Shown in pieces: positions 8,564-17,315 of a stretch of DNA of 64,000 nt (the first letter of the stretch is position 1; each line of letters begins with the position of its first letter). Below the pieces are notes generated by a model. The model made no database searches, was not told the DNA's origin, and was given only the letters and a program-made list of their open reading frames with translations. The translations under genes and the position numbers were made by a program. Source of the stretch: Deltaproteobacteria bacterium (GTDB lineage Bacteria > Myxococcota_A > UBA9160 > JAJDAL01); NCBI GenBank assembly GCA_029261875.1, contig JAJDAL010000024.1, forward strand, positions 310,001 through 374,000, written 5' to 3'.

Positions 8564-9314
8564 GGCGCGCGGGATCCCATCGATAGAAGCGTTGCAATTC
8601 GGCGTAGAGGTCGGGCGTTTGCTCGCGCATCTGGCGCGGTTTCTCGAAGAACGCTTCAGTCGCTACCGCGAAAAACTCGGCTTCACTCTGGGCGCCGTAT
8701 TGGCGCAACACCTTGCGCGCGCGCGATCCACCCCGACGCAAAGCCAGATAGTTCCGACTCATCACGTGGGCCCAGGGACGATAATCCGCCCGCGCCCGGA
8801 GTTCCGGGGTCCCGTCGAAGGCACCCCCCGCACGATCGAGCACGTGGGCAAATTCATGGGCGGCGGTGGCATGACCGTCGTGGGGATTCGCGAGCCCCAG
8901 AACGACGCTGTCCCAGGAGAGCACGACCGTCCCCCAGGCGTGCGCTTCGCCGAGAATCCACACGTCTCCTCCGGGTCGCTGAAAGGCGCTGGGATAGACG
9001 ATGATTTCCGTCAGTCGATCGTAATAGGAAAGGTCCAGGTGGAGCACCAGGCGGATCGCCGCGCTGGCGATCACCACGCGAACTTCGTCGTCGATCTCGA
9101 AACCACCGGCACCGATGAACGCCTTTTCCCATACGAAGATCTTCAGTTGCCGAAGGAAGCGTTCCCGAACGGATTCTTCGAGGCCGGAAACGAAGGGAAC
9201 GCGACGTTCCAAATGCGCGTGCCAGGCTTCGGGAAACGGCCGCTTGCCGAGCCGATGGCGACGCCACTTGCGAAACAATCCAAACACGGGGAGAGCGTAC
9301 TGGATTAAACTCAT
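8556..9314 (-). CDS. MtfA-like zinc peptidase
   Basis: About 252 aa, matching the MtfA/YeeI family (265 aa in Escherichia coli), with the zinc-binding HEFAHVLD near residue 155 and a preceding GHATAAH. The N-terminal LFRKWRRHRLGKRPFPEAWHAHLERRVP and the region EKAFIGAGGFEIDDEVRVVIA are typical of the family. MtfA is a soluble zinc aminopeptidase that binds the Mlc regulator in enterics; here the partner is unknown. The start may be ATG 9314 or GTG 9323. First gene of a three-gene operon. Confidence 0.85.
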   Translation of the reverse strand: MSLIQYALPVFGLFRKWRRHRLGKRPFPEAWHAHLERRVPFVSGLEESVRERFLRQLKIFVWEKAFIGAGGFEIDDEVRVVIASAAIRLVLHLDLSYYDRLTEIIVYPSAFQRPGGDVWILGEAHAWGTVVLSWDSVVLGLANPHDGHATAAHEFAHVLDRAGGAFDGTPELRARADYRPWAHVMSRNYLALRRGGSRARKVLRQYGAQSEAEFFAVATEAFFEKPRQMREQTPDLYAELQRFYRWDPARHG

Positions 9315-9335
9315 TGACCACACGAGGAGGAACCC

Positions 9336-10268
9336 ATGCGCGTCACTTTGGCTCTCGCTCTATTGGTCGCATTCGTCGACGGTGCCGGCGCTGAAGAGGA
9401 TTGGTACCCGTCCAAGTACGGCGCCGAAGACACGCTCGGGGCCATCAACGAGCTGTCGCCGGAGGGCGTATTGCGCGCGGTCACGCTCGTGAAAACCGGA
9501 AAAACCTACGCCCTGGGCGTCGAAACCGGCCGCGAGACACCGGCCTACGGCGAGCGCAGCTTCGAACTCTTCGCGGTGGCCTCCGGGGACGGAACCGGCG
9601 CGTCCCTGGGAGCGAACCGCGGAACCTTCAACGACGACTGGATGCTGACCTGGCTCGGCATCGGAACCCAAATCGATGGTCTCGGCCACTTCGGCATCGA
9701 CCACGTCTACTACAACGGAAACAAGGTTCAGGATTTCTGGAGTCCCGGAGGACTCAAGAAGTTCGCCACCCACGAACTTCCTCCAATTGTGACGCGCGGA
9801 GTGCTGCTCGATATCGCGGCTCTGCGCGGTGTCGAGCGCCTGCCCGGCGGAACCGCGATCGGAAAGCGCGAGATTCAGTCCGCTGCGGAAAAGCAGAAAC
9901 TCACCATCGGCCCGGGGGACGTGGTCATTCTCAACACGGGTTGGCAGACGCTTGCGACCCTCGACCCGGAAACCTTCCTTGCGACGGAGCCCGGCCTCGA
10001 TGCATCGGGTGCGCGCTATCTCGCCAGCCTCGGCGTCGTCGCCGTGGGGTCCGACACCTGGGGATTGGATGTGCTCCCCAATCCCGATCCCGCTCAAGTG
10101 TTTCCCGCGCACCAGATTCTTCTGGCCAAGCACGGCGTCTACATCCTCGAGAACATTCGAACCGAAGAGCTGGTCGCCGACGGCGTCGGCGAATTCTTGT
10201 TCGTGTTGGGTCAGCCGCGATTCGTCGGCGCCGTACAGATGGTCATCAATCCGGTGGCGATTCGCTGA
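9336..10268 (+). CDS. Secreted cyclase-family hydrolase
   Basis: 310 aa of the cyclase (kynurenine-formamidase-like, COG1878) family, with a short signal peptide (MRVTLALALLVAFVDGAGA). The core metal region reads GIGTQIDGLGHFG, a Q/G-H variant seen in family members in place of HxGTHxD. FNDDWMLTWL and the C-terminal FPAHQILLAKHGVYILENI match the fold. GAGGAGG at 9324-9330 sets the start. Export to the periplasm is unusual for a formamidase, so its substrate is probably not kynurenine. Confidence 0.82.
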   Translation: MRVTLALALLVAFVDGAGAEEDWYPSKYGAEDTLGAINELSPEGVLRAVTLVKTGKTYALGVETGRETPAYGERSFELFAVASGDGTGASLGANRGTFNDDWMLTWLGIGTQIDGLGHFGIDHVYYNGNKVQDFWSPGGLKKFATHELPPIVTRGVLLDIAALRGVERLPGGTAIGKREIQSAAEKQKLTIGPGDVVILNTGWQTLATLDPETFLATEPGLDASGARYLASLGVVAVGSDTWGLDVLPNPDPAQVFPAHQILLAKHGVYILENIRTEELVADGVGEFLFVLGQPRFVGAVQMVINPVAIR

Positions 10269-12216
10269 GGTAGTCCCGGACGGTCGCGAGTAAGCCCGCG
10301 CCATAGCGTGCGACTTTGGCGGGACCGATCCCGTGGGCGAGTTCGAGTTCCTGCTCCGTCTTGGGCGCGAGGCGCGCGATGTCGCGAAGCGCCCGATCGC
10401 TCGCCACCACGTAGGGGGGCACGCCGGAGGCCTTCGCCACCGTGAGACGATGAGCGCGCAGTGCCTTGAAGAGGTCCTGTCCGCGACCGTCGAGCGCCAA
10501 CTCGTCCCGCGGCGCTGCGCCAGCCCGTTTTCCCGGATCGCGCGTCGACCTGCCGGAGCGCGGGCGAGAAACCGAAGGTGTAGAGGTTACGTCGGGCGGG
10601 AGCAGGATTCGCGCCGGATGCTCACCGCGCATCACCCGAACGCCTTCTTCGGTGAGGACGACGAGTGGACGGTCGCCGCCGGAAAAATCCACCCAACCCG
10701 CGGTCACGCAACGGCGGAGCAGACGCGTGATCCACATTTCCGGATTCGACCCCAGGATTCCGAAAGTGGGCGTTCGGTCGAGGCCCATCGCTTCGAGCCT
10801 TGGATCCGAAACACCGCGCAGCAATTTCGCCGCGGCCGTCAGACCGTAGCGACCGTGGAGGCGCGCCACGCCCGAAAGCGCTTTGCGGACGATCAACGCG
10901 ATGGTTTCCGCGTCGGATTCACTGCGACCCACGAGATCGAGACACACGTCGCAGCGCCCACAACCGGCGAGGGTTTCCTCTTCATCGCCGAAGTAGCGCA
11001 GGATGGCGTCGTGACGACAACTCCCGCCTTCGGACCAACGCATCAACTCGAGAAACAGGTTCCATTTGTGGCGAACGACTTCGGGATCCGACGCCTGCCC
11101 CTCGGCATCGCGTTCGATCAGAAAGCGCCGCAGGGGCATGTCGCCCGGCGAAACCAACAACAGCCCCACGGCGTCGCGACCGTCGCGCCCGGCACGCCCC
11201 ACTTCTTGGTAATAGGCCTCGATGGATCCCGGGGGAGCCAGATGAACGACCGCCCGCACATCCGCGCGATCGATCCCCATGCCAAACGCATTGGTCGCCA
11301 CGACGACTTCCGTCGTGCCGTCGGAAAACTCGCAATGCACGCGTTCCCGGACACCCGCATCGAGCCCCGCGTGGTAGGCACCCACGCGGTAACCCTGTGC
11401 CTCGAGGCGTTCCGCCTCTTGTTCGGTCGATTTGCGCGTCGGTGAATACACGATCCCGCAGCCGGAAACCGAACCCGGGACGCCAACCGATTCGCGCAAC
11501 ACGGAATCCACGGCCGCGTCGCGGGCGGCGCGCGAATTCACTTCGCCGCTTCGCAGGGCCAGGTTCGGTCGCGCGAAACCGCGCACCCACTGGGGCGTAT
11601 CCGCGGGCAAACTCAATTGTTCGAGAATCTCGTCGCGAACGACCGGCGTCGCGGTCGCGGTACAGGCCAGCACGCGCGCCTGAGAGAGTTCCTTGAGCAA
11701 TTCGCCAATCTGCATGTACTCGGGTCGGAAGTCGTGTCCCCATTCGCTGATGCAGTGCGCTTCGTCGATGGCGACCAGGGGACATTCGAGATCTTTCAGG
11801 AGTGCGCGGAAACCCGGAAAGGCCAGGCGCTCCGGCGCCACGTAGGCGAGCTTGTAGCGGCCCTGGGCCAGGTCACGCATGCGTTCGCGGAGCTCACCGC
11901 TCGAAAGTGTCGAGGCCAGGAAGGTCGCGGGGATTCCGTTGGCTTCGAGGGCCGCGACCTGGTCGTGCATCAAGGAGATCAACGGCGAGATGACGAGGCT
12001 CGTACCCGGGAGAAGACTGGCGGGCAGCTGGTAGACCAGACTCTTGCCACCCCCCGTCGGCGCGACGAGCAGCAGGCTTCCCACGCGCAACAGGATTTCC
12101 ATGGCTTCGCGCTGGCCCGAACGAAACTTCTCGAGGCCAAAACGCGCGAGCGCCCCCTCGAGATCGAGCGGCGGAATTTCTTCGACGGACAGCTGCGGAT
12201 CGACGGACAACGACAT
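10246..12216 (-). CDS. recQ: ATP-dependent DNA helicase RecQ
   Basis: About 656 aa superfamily-2 helicase. The Walker A is APTGGGKSLVYQLP, the DEAH box is AIDEAHCISEWGHDFRPEY, and the later motifs are ACTATATP, YHAGLD, ATNAFGMGID and QEVGRAGRDG. The RQC zinc module is visible as CRHDAILRYFGDE plus CGRCDVC. A C-terminal HRDC domain (about 575-650, DLFKALRAHRLTVAKASGVPPYV) completes the classic layout. I chose ATG 12216 because the longer frame adds low-complexity sequence. Its end overlaps the convergent cyclase gene by 23 nt. Confidence 0.95.
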   Translation of the reverse strand: MSLSVDPQLSVEEIPPLDLEGALARFGLEKFRSGQREAMEILLRVGSLLLVAPTGGGKSLVYQLPASLLPGTSLVISPLISLMHDQVAALEANGIPATFLASTLSSGELRERMRDLAQGRYKLAYVAPERLAFPGFRALLKDLECPLVAIDEAHCISEWGHDFRPEYMQIGELLKELSQARVLACTATATPVVRDEILEQLSLPADTPQWVRGFARPNLALRSGEVNSRAARDAAVDSVLRESVGVPGSVSGCGIVYSPTRKSTEQEAERLEAQGYRVGAYHAGLDAGVRERVHCEFSDGTTEVVVATNAFGMGIDRADVRAVVHLAPPGSIEAYYQEVGRAGRDGRDAVGLLLVSPGDMPLRRFLIERDAEGQASDPEVVRHKWNLFLELMRWSEGGSCRHDAILRYFGDEEETLAGCGRCDVCLDLVGRSESDAETIALIVRKALSGVARLHGRYGLTAAAKLLRGVSDPRLEAMGLDRTPTFGILGSNPEMWITRLLRRCVTAGWVDFSGGDRPLVVLTEEGVRVMRGEHPARILLPPDVTSTPSVSRPRSGRSTRDPGKRAGAAPRDELALDGRGQDLFKALRAHRLTVAKASGVPPYVVASDRALRDIARLAPKTEQELELAHGIGPAKVARYGAGLLATVRDYLSESPPD

Positions 12217-12313
12217 TCCCTTGGAGGAGGGACCGGGGCCACGAAGAGTAGCAGGGACCGCCCCCCTTCGTCGCGCGTGATATGCTCCCGAACCCGAGCC
12301 GGAGGAGTCGAGC

Positions 12314-13426
12314 GTGGGAAATTCCGAAGAAGCCATCCAGAAGGTCGACAATGCCCAGGCGTGGACCGAATTTTGCGACCTGCTCAAGAAAGCCGGCGCT
12401 GTCCTGCTGCGCGAAGAGTTGGCGCCTACGACCTTCGATCGCGGCGAGGGACTGCGTTACCTGTCGCGCCTGCTGCGGGCCGGACTCATCTCCTTCGCGG
12501 AAACCAGCGGCCCGGAAACGCCGGCGTTTCGCACCATGCCGGAACTCGTCAAGATGGGGCTCGACAACCCGGACAATTATTACCGTTCCGCGCCGGTCCG
12601 CGGCGACCTCACCTATCGCATCCGCGGCACCCGCGGCACGATCCACTACCTGAGCTTTGCCGCTCAAAACCAGAATTTTGCCGCCAAGGCGAAGATCACC
12701 GGCGGCGCCGGGCATTTGAACGACGCCGACCTGAAGCTCGAAGCGGACGGCAGTTTCGAGGTCATCGCGAGCCAGAAGGAACACAAGGGAAATTGGCTGC
12801 GCATGAATCCCGACACCAAACAGATCCTCGTGCGCCAGACCTTCTTGCACCGACTGCAGGAGACACCGGTCGAGCTCGAGATCGAATGTCTGGAGGCCGG
12901 GGGGCCCCCGCCGCCCCTCGATCCCGCGCGGGTTCCCAACCAGCTACTCGGCAGCGCGATGTACGCCATCGGTTGCGCCCAGTGGTTCTACGATTGGGTG
13001 ATCGGCTTCAAGGACAAAGCCCCGCAGAACGAATTCCACCTCCCCAGTATGGAAAACCACATCCTGATGGGCGGCGATCCGAACATCCGAATGTGGCTGG
13101 GGCACTGGGAGCTGGCTCCGGACGAAGCTCTCGTGATCGAGGTGACGCCGCCCAACTGCCAATACTGGAATCTTCAGCTCGGAAACATCTGGGCCGAATC
13201 CCTCGACTTCCAAAACCGCACCACCCACATCAACAGCGGCCAGGCAGTGCTGCGCGACGATGGGTCCCTGCGCATCGTGGTGGCGCACGAGGATCCCGGG
13301 CTGCCCAATTGGCTGGATACGTCGGGGCACCACCACGGCATCATGGGCGTGCGTTGGGTGTGCGCGGACAGCCACCCCCAACCCCGCTGCCGCGTAGTGA
13401 AACGCTCGGACCTGCCTAAGGACTGA
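12314..13426 (+). CDS. DUF1214-domain protein
   Basis: 370 aa with a C-terminal domain (about 270-365) of the DUF1214 type, containing CQYWNLQLGNIWAESLDF, THINSGQA, and a histidine-rich TSGHHHGIMGVRW. The start is GTG 12314, with GGAGGAG six nucleotides upstream. No signal peptide. DUF1214 proteins are common in actinobacteria and deltaproteobacterial lineages with many lipid-catabolic genes, but no activity is established. Convergent overlap of 11 nt with the next gene. Confidence 0.75.
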   Translation: MGNSEEAIQKVDNAQAWTEFCDLLKKAGAVLLREELAPTTFDRGEGLRYLSRLLRAGLISFAETSGPETPAFRTMPELVKMGLDNPDNYYRSAPVRGDLTYRIRGTRGTIHYLSFAAQNQNFAAKAKITGGAGHLNDADLKLEADGSFEVIASQKEHKGNWLRMNPDTKQILVRQTFLHRLQETPVELEIECLEAGGPPPPLDPARVPNQLLGSAMYAIGCAQWFYDWVIGFKDKAPQNEFHLPSMENHILMGGDPNIRMWLGHWELAPDEALVIEVTPPNCQYWNLQLGNIWAESLDFQNRTTHINSGQAVLRDDGSLRIVVAHEDPGLPNWLDTSGHHHGIMGVRWVCADSHPQPRCRVVKRSDLPKD

Positions 13427-14045
13427 GCGATTCCAAGGGCGGCGGGTTCAGCGGATCCGGTTCACTCGGATTGGCGCGCTGGTTCGAGACGCCGAAAGAA
13501 GTACGCAACTCCTGCTCGGCGACCGCCACACCGCGGTGCCTCCATTCCCCGCCATCGGGCAGACGCAACGAGTGGGCTTGGTTCAGGCGAATCGTCAGGG
13601 CGTCGAGTTGCTCCAACTTCGGAAGATCTTCGATTCCGGTCCCGAGGCGGTACAAGATCACGGCGTCGTCGCTCTTCTTGATCCGGAATTCCAGATCGCG
13701 CTCCCCCCAGGCCTTCACTTCGCCCGGCGCCAGATCCCCGTCCGGTGAAAACGGAATCCCCATATCGTTCAGCAGCACGTAGCACGCGAGATCCGCGTGG
13801 GTCCCACTCCCGTTGTAAACCTCGACGAAGTCCGACACGCGGACATCGGTGTCGCACTCGGTCCCCACCGCGCACACTTCGTTCAACACGATCCCGGGTG
13901 CTTGATTGCAGCTCTCGAAATGGCGAACGTCGTAGCGGCTCGCCAATGACGCGAGCACGGAACCCAGCCCCGGGCTCCCCGGACCCTCCGCATGGGCAAC
14001 CGACGACACGAACCCAGCGACGAAAATCACGATCCACAGCGGCAT
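13416..14045 (-). CDS. Secreted lamin-tail-domain (LTD) protein
   Basis: 209 aa with a signal peptide (MPLWIVIFVAGFVSSVAHA). Residues about 50-150 show the LTD pattern: GIVLNEVCAVG, then DFVEVYNGSGTHADLACYVL, then DAVILYRLG. This corresponds to the INE-x-DWIEL-YN-DLSGW signature of bacterial lamin tail domains. LTDs are extracellular beta-sandwiches often paired with nucleases or adhesins; here the domain is alone. Two cysteine pairs may form disulfides. The role is unknown. Confidence 0.75.
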   Translation of the reverse strand: MPLWIVIFVAGFVSSVAHAEGPGSPGLGSVLASLASRYDVRHFESCNQAPGIVLNEVCAVGTECDTDVRVSDFVEVYNGSGTHADLACYVLLNDMGIPFSPDGDLAPGEVKAWGERDLEFRIKKSDDAVILYRLGTGIEDLPKLEQLDALTIRLNQAHSLRLPDGGEWRHRGVAVAEQELRTSFGVSNQRANPSEPDPLNPPPLESLSP

Positions 14046-14069
14046 GGCGCTCTCCTCGATCTCGAGCCT

Positions 14070-14180
14070 CTAGGGTAACGCCCCGTAGATGTACCAGCGC
14101 CCGGTCCATTGCGCGAGCTCGGCGTGCAGCACCAGCGGGATCGGCATGTAGCGGGTTCCGGCGTAGCGCTCGTGGAACAC
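14070..14180 (-). pseudogene. Possible C-terminal gene remnant, 36 codons
   Basis: A leftward frame ends at 14070 with FHERYAGTRYMPIPLV followed by a tryptophan- and tyrosine-rich tail. It reads like a real protein end, but a stop lies only seven codons upstream of its GTG. Either this is a very small gene or the 3' relic of a larger gene whose front has been lost or shifted. Family not recognised. Confidence 0.3.
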
Positions 14181-14265
14181 TCCCCTCGCGGTCCGGCCTC
14201 ACACGCCTTCCGAGCGCGGTTTTCGCCCTCTACCGGGCTCTCCAAGCGGGAAGCTCAAGCTTCCG

Positions 14266-14293
14266 TTGACAAGCGCCGAGGGGAGTGGACAAT
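14266..14293 (+). promoter_or_regulatory. Sigma-70-like promoter for asd leader
   Basis: TTGACA at 14266-14271 is a perfect -35 box. GACAAT at 14288-14293 follows after 16 bp and matches 4 of 6 bases of TATAAT. If real, transcription starts near 14300, giving a leader of about 150 nt that ends in a terminator just before asd. Confidence 0.5.
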
Positions 14294-14387
14294 GCCGAAC
14301 GACATGTTCTACGCGAATCCGACTCCGAAGCCGACCTTTCCGGCGCCCCAGACGACGGGCACGAAGACGCCGGAGGATTGCCTCTAG
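14292..14387 (+). CDS. Possible 31-aa leader or small protein
   Basis: An ATG at 14292 opens 31 codons, MPNDMFYANPTPKPTFPAPQ and on to PEDCL, with five prolines and no charge cluster. GAGGGGAG lies upstream. However, the ATG also overlaps the -10 box of the predicted promoter. In that case a leaderless start at ATG 14304 (MFYANP) is the alternative. The coding case is weak. The position between a promoter and a terminator makes it a candidate leader peptide. Confidence 0.3.
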   Translation: MPNDMFYANPTPKPTFPAPQTTGTKTPEDCL

Positions 14388-14416
14388 TCGGAAGTACGCG
14401 GAACTTCGAGAATCCA

Positions 14417-14452
14417 CGCCCTTCCGGCACGAGCCAGGAGGGCGTTTTTTTT
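14417..14452 (+). terminator. Intrinsic terminator upstream of asd
   Basis: CGCCCTTCC pairs with GGAGGGCG (8 bp with one bulged T) around an 11-nt loop and is followed by eight T residues at 14445-14452. It lies only 20 nt before the asd start. It therefore either ends a separate small transcript or works as an attenuator of asd. Confidence 0.7.
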
Positions 14453-14472
14453 GATCCAGCAGCGTGGGAGAA

Positions 14473-15504
14473 ATGACCGTGAGTAAATCCAAAGGCGTAC
14501 GCATCGGAATCGTCGGCGCGACCGGGGCCGTGGGCGAAGTGCTCTTGCGCGTGCTCGAAGAGCGCAACTATCCCGTCGCGCACTTGAGCCCCCTGGCCAG
14601 CGGTCGTTCCGCGGGCTCGAAGATCCGCTTTCGCGGCGAGGATTTCGAAGTCGCCGAAGCCAAGCCCGAAGCCTTCGAAGGTCTCGATATCGTGTTCTTC
14701 GCTGCCACGGGTTCGCTCTCGAAGGAGTTGGCGCCAGAAGTCGCCAAGCGCGGCGGCATCGCGATCGACAAGTCGAACACCTGGCGCATGAAGGATACGG
14801 TTCCCCTCGTCGTACCCGAGGTCAATGCGGCTGCCGTCGACGATCACCAGGGAATCATCGCCGGGCCCAATTGCACCACCATCGGTTGCGTGATGGCCCT
14901 CGAGCCGATTCACCGCGCGGCGGGTTTGAAGCGCGTCGTCATCACCACGCTCCAGGCGGTTTCCGGCGCCGGGCGCGATGGCATCGACGAACTGGAACAC
15001 CAGCAAGCCGACATCGCAGCGGGGCGAACTCCCAAGCACGCGATTTTCGCGGCCCCGATCGCCAACAACGCGATTCCCTTGTGCGAGACCTTTCTCGACA
15101 ACGGCTATTCGACCGAGGAAGTGAAGCTCTTGCACGAAACCCGCAAGATCATGGGATTGCCGGAACTCGAAGTGGCGATGACCTGCGTACGGGTCCCGGT
15201 GCCCGTGGGCCATTCGGCGACCATGCTGCTGGAAACCGAACGCCCCTTGAGCGCCGATGAAGCGCGGGCCGCCCTGGCGGCTTTCCCAGGCGTTCGCGTG
15301 GTGGACAACATCGAGAACAACCTCTTCCCCACGCCGCGTGACGTTGCGGGCCAAGACGCCGTACTCGTGGGCCGGGTGCGCAAGGACCTGACCAGCGACC
15401 GACTCTGGGTTTGGAACGTCTCCGACAATTTGCGGAAGGGCGCCGCCACGAATGCCGTCCAGGTGGCGGAGGTGCTGCTCGAGCGGGGCCACGTCGGACG
15501 CTAG
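14473..15504 (+). CDS. asd: Aspartate-semialdehyde dehydrogenase
   Basis: About 343 aa. It reduces aspartyl phosphate to aspartate semialdehyde, the branch point to lysine, diaminopimelate, threonine and methionine. The NADP motif is IGIVGATGAVGEVLL at the N-terminus, the catalytic cysteine lies in GPNCTTIGCV near residue 136, and VSGAGRDGIDELEHQ and the active-site histidine region VPVGHSATM are intact. The start is probably ATG 14473, although GTG 14464 is possible. The gene stands alone behind a leader with terminator. Confidence 0.93.
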   Translation: MTVSKSKGVRIGIVGATGAVGEVLLRVLEERNYPVAHLSPLASGRSAGSKIRFRGEDFEVAEAKPEAFEGLDIVFFAATGSLSKELAPEVAKRGGIAIDKSNTWRMKDTVPLVVPEVNAAAVDDHQGIIAGPNCTTIGCVMALEPIHRAAGLKRVVITTLQAVSGAGRDGIDELEHQQADIAAGRTPKHAIFAAPIANNAIPLCETFLDNGYSTEEVKLLHETRKIMGLPELEVAMTCVRVPVPVGHSATMLLETERPLSADEARAALAAFPGVRVVDNIENNLFPTPRDVAGQDAVLVGRVRKDLTSDRLWVWNVSDNLRKGAATNAVQVAEVLLERGHVGR

Positions 15505-15574
15505 TCCGCGACCAAAAACCGCGCTTCGGCTCCATATTCGAATATTCGCGATTCGTTCGGCGTAGAATGCCCGC

Positions 15575-17305
15575 GTGAGCGAGTCTCAGCTTCTTCTGTT
15601 TCTCGGCCAGGTCTTGATGGTGCTGCTCCTGGCGCGCGTGCTGGGAGAGCTGTTTCGCCGCTTCAATCAGCCGGCCCTGGCGGGAGAGATCCTGGCCGGG
15701 TTGCTGCTGGGACAGACGGTTCTCGGCCACCTCTCCCCAGACCTGTATCACGGCCTGTTTCCCGATGACGCGGTCCAGCTCGCCCTGTTCGACGTCGTGG
15801 CGCAGATCGGAATTCTGTTTCTCCTGCTCGTGATCGGACTCGAAGTCGACGTCGTGTCGGCGTGGAAGCTGCGCAACCAATCCCTGGGCGTGGCGATTTC
15901 CGGCGTCATCGTTCCACTCGCGCTCGGGTTCGGGTTCGCCTACGCGTTCTACGATGCCTGGGCCGAGGTTCCCACGCCCCGCATCGCCTTCTCGCTCTTC
16001 GTCGGTACCGCGGTCGCGATTACCGCGATCACGGTCGTGGCCCGTTTGCTCTTCGACTTGCGCATCCTCAAATCCGACCTCGGGCTGCTGCTGATTTCCG
16101 CGCTGGCGATCAACGATCTACTGGGTTGGGTCGTCCTCGCCATCGTGATCGGGATGGTGGGGAGCCTCGTGTCCGACGCCGCCCCCGCCCTCGATGCGCC
16201 GCAGATCGGAATGGTCGTGGTCGCGACCGTGGTGTTCGCCGGGGCGGGCGCCACCTGGGGACGCGACCTCGTGACGCGAATCCTGCAGTGGTTCGACCAG
16301 CAGGAACTCCCCAGTCCCGCCACACCGCTTTCCTTCGTCGTATGTTTGGGGCTTGCGTGCGGGATCGTCGCCCAAGCGATCGGCGTCCATCCGATTTTCG
16401 GATTTCTGATCGCCGGCCTGATGGCGGGCGATCCTTCCGCGCTTTCCGAGCATACGCGCTCGGTCATCACCCAGATGGTCGAATCGATCTTCGTACCGTT
16501 GTTCTTCGCGGGCATCTGCCTGCACGTCGATTTCGCCACGCAGTTCCATCCGGGACTGGTTTTCGCCATCACCGCTCTTTCGATACTCGGAAAATTCTTC
16601 GGTGCCTGGCTCGGAACCTGGATCGTCCGTCTACCGGCCTTCGATCGGATCCCCGTCGCCATCGCCCACATCCCCGGCGGCTCCATGGGGGTGTTGCTCG
16701 CCGTGGTCGCCAAGGAGTCGCACCTGATCGGTCCCGCCATGTTCGTCGCCATCGTGTTCGCCTCCATCTTCTCGTCGCTGCTCGTGGGACCGGCCCTCTC
16801 CTGGTCCTTGCGGCGCCGCGAAGCCCTCAATGTGGTGGGGTTCTTTTCGCGCCGCGCCATTCTCCCGGCGCTTCACGCCCGGGAACGCTTCGAAGCCATC
16901 GACGAGCTGGTGCGGTTCGCTGCGGGTGTGGAATCCCAACTGGATGCGGAGCGTGTGGGCCATGCGGTTCGGACACGAGAGGAAACCATGGGGACGGGCA
17001 TCGGCGACGGGATCGCGGTCCCCCATGCGCGGCTTCCCGGGCTGGCCGCGCCATTGGTGGTGTGCGGCGTATCCCGCGACGGTATCGATTGGAACGCCGT
17101 GGACGATGAGCCCGCGCACCTGTTGTTTCTGATCCTCACTCCCACCGACGAAGAAGATACGCAGTTGGAGATTCTATCCACCTTGGCCCGCGGCCTCGGC
17201 GAAGCCAGCGTCCGCGACCGCATCGTCGCCTGCGGTACGGCGGACGGAATCTGGGCGGCGCTTCATCCCCAGTTGCGCAAATCGAGCAAGTTGTCGGGTC
17301 CATGA
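15575..17305 (+). CDS. CPA2 cation:proton antiporter with EIIA-like domain
   Basis: 576 aa. Residues about 1-410 form 11-12 membrane helices of the CPA2/KefB-type exchanger; GEILAGLLLGQTVLG, DLGLLLISALAINDLLGW and HPIFGFLIAGLMAG are typical. Residues about 430-565 are cytosolic and match a PTS EIIA type-2 (NtrA/fructose) module. GDGIAVPHARLPG near residue 485 carries the phosphorylatable histidine. Such fusions suggest gating by phosphoryl relay or that the EIIA fold acts as a sensor. The start is GTG 15575; the gene is monocistronic. Confidence 0.88.
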   Translation: MSESQLLLFLGQVLMVLLLARVLGELFRRFNQPALAGEILAGLLLGQTVLGHLSPDLYHGLFPDDAVQLALFDVVAQIGILFLLLVIGLEVDVVSAWKLRNQSLGVAISGVIVPLALGFGFAYAFYDAWAEVPTPRIAFSLFVGTAVAITAITVVARLLFDLRILKSDLGLLLISALAINDLLGWVVLAIVIGMVGSLVSDAAPALDAPQIGMVVVATVVFAGAGATWGRDLVTRILQWFDQQELPSPATPLSFVVCLGLACGIVAQAIGVHPIFGFLIAGLMAGDPSALSEHTRSVITQMVESIFVPLFFAGICLHVDFATQFHPGLVFAITALSILGKFFGAWLGTWIVRLPAFDRIPVAIAHIPGGSMGVLLAVVAKESHLIGPAMFVAIVFASIFSSLLVGPALSWSLRRREALNVVGFFSRRAILPALHARERFEAIDELVRFAAGVESQLDAERVGHAVRTREETMGTGIGDGIAVPHARLPGLAAPLVVCGVSRDGIDWNAVDDEPAHLLFLILTPTDEEDTQLEILSTLARGLGEASVRDRIVACGTADGIWAALHPQLRKSSKLSGP

Positions 17306-17315
17306 TGGAAGCGCT

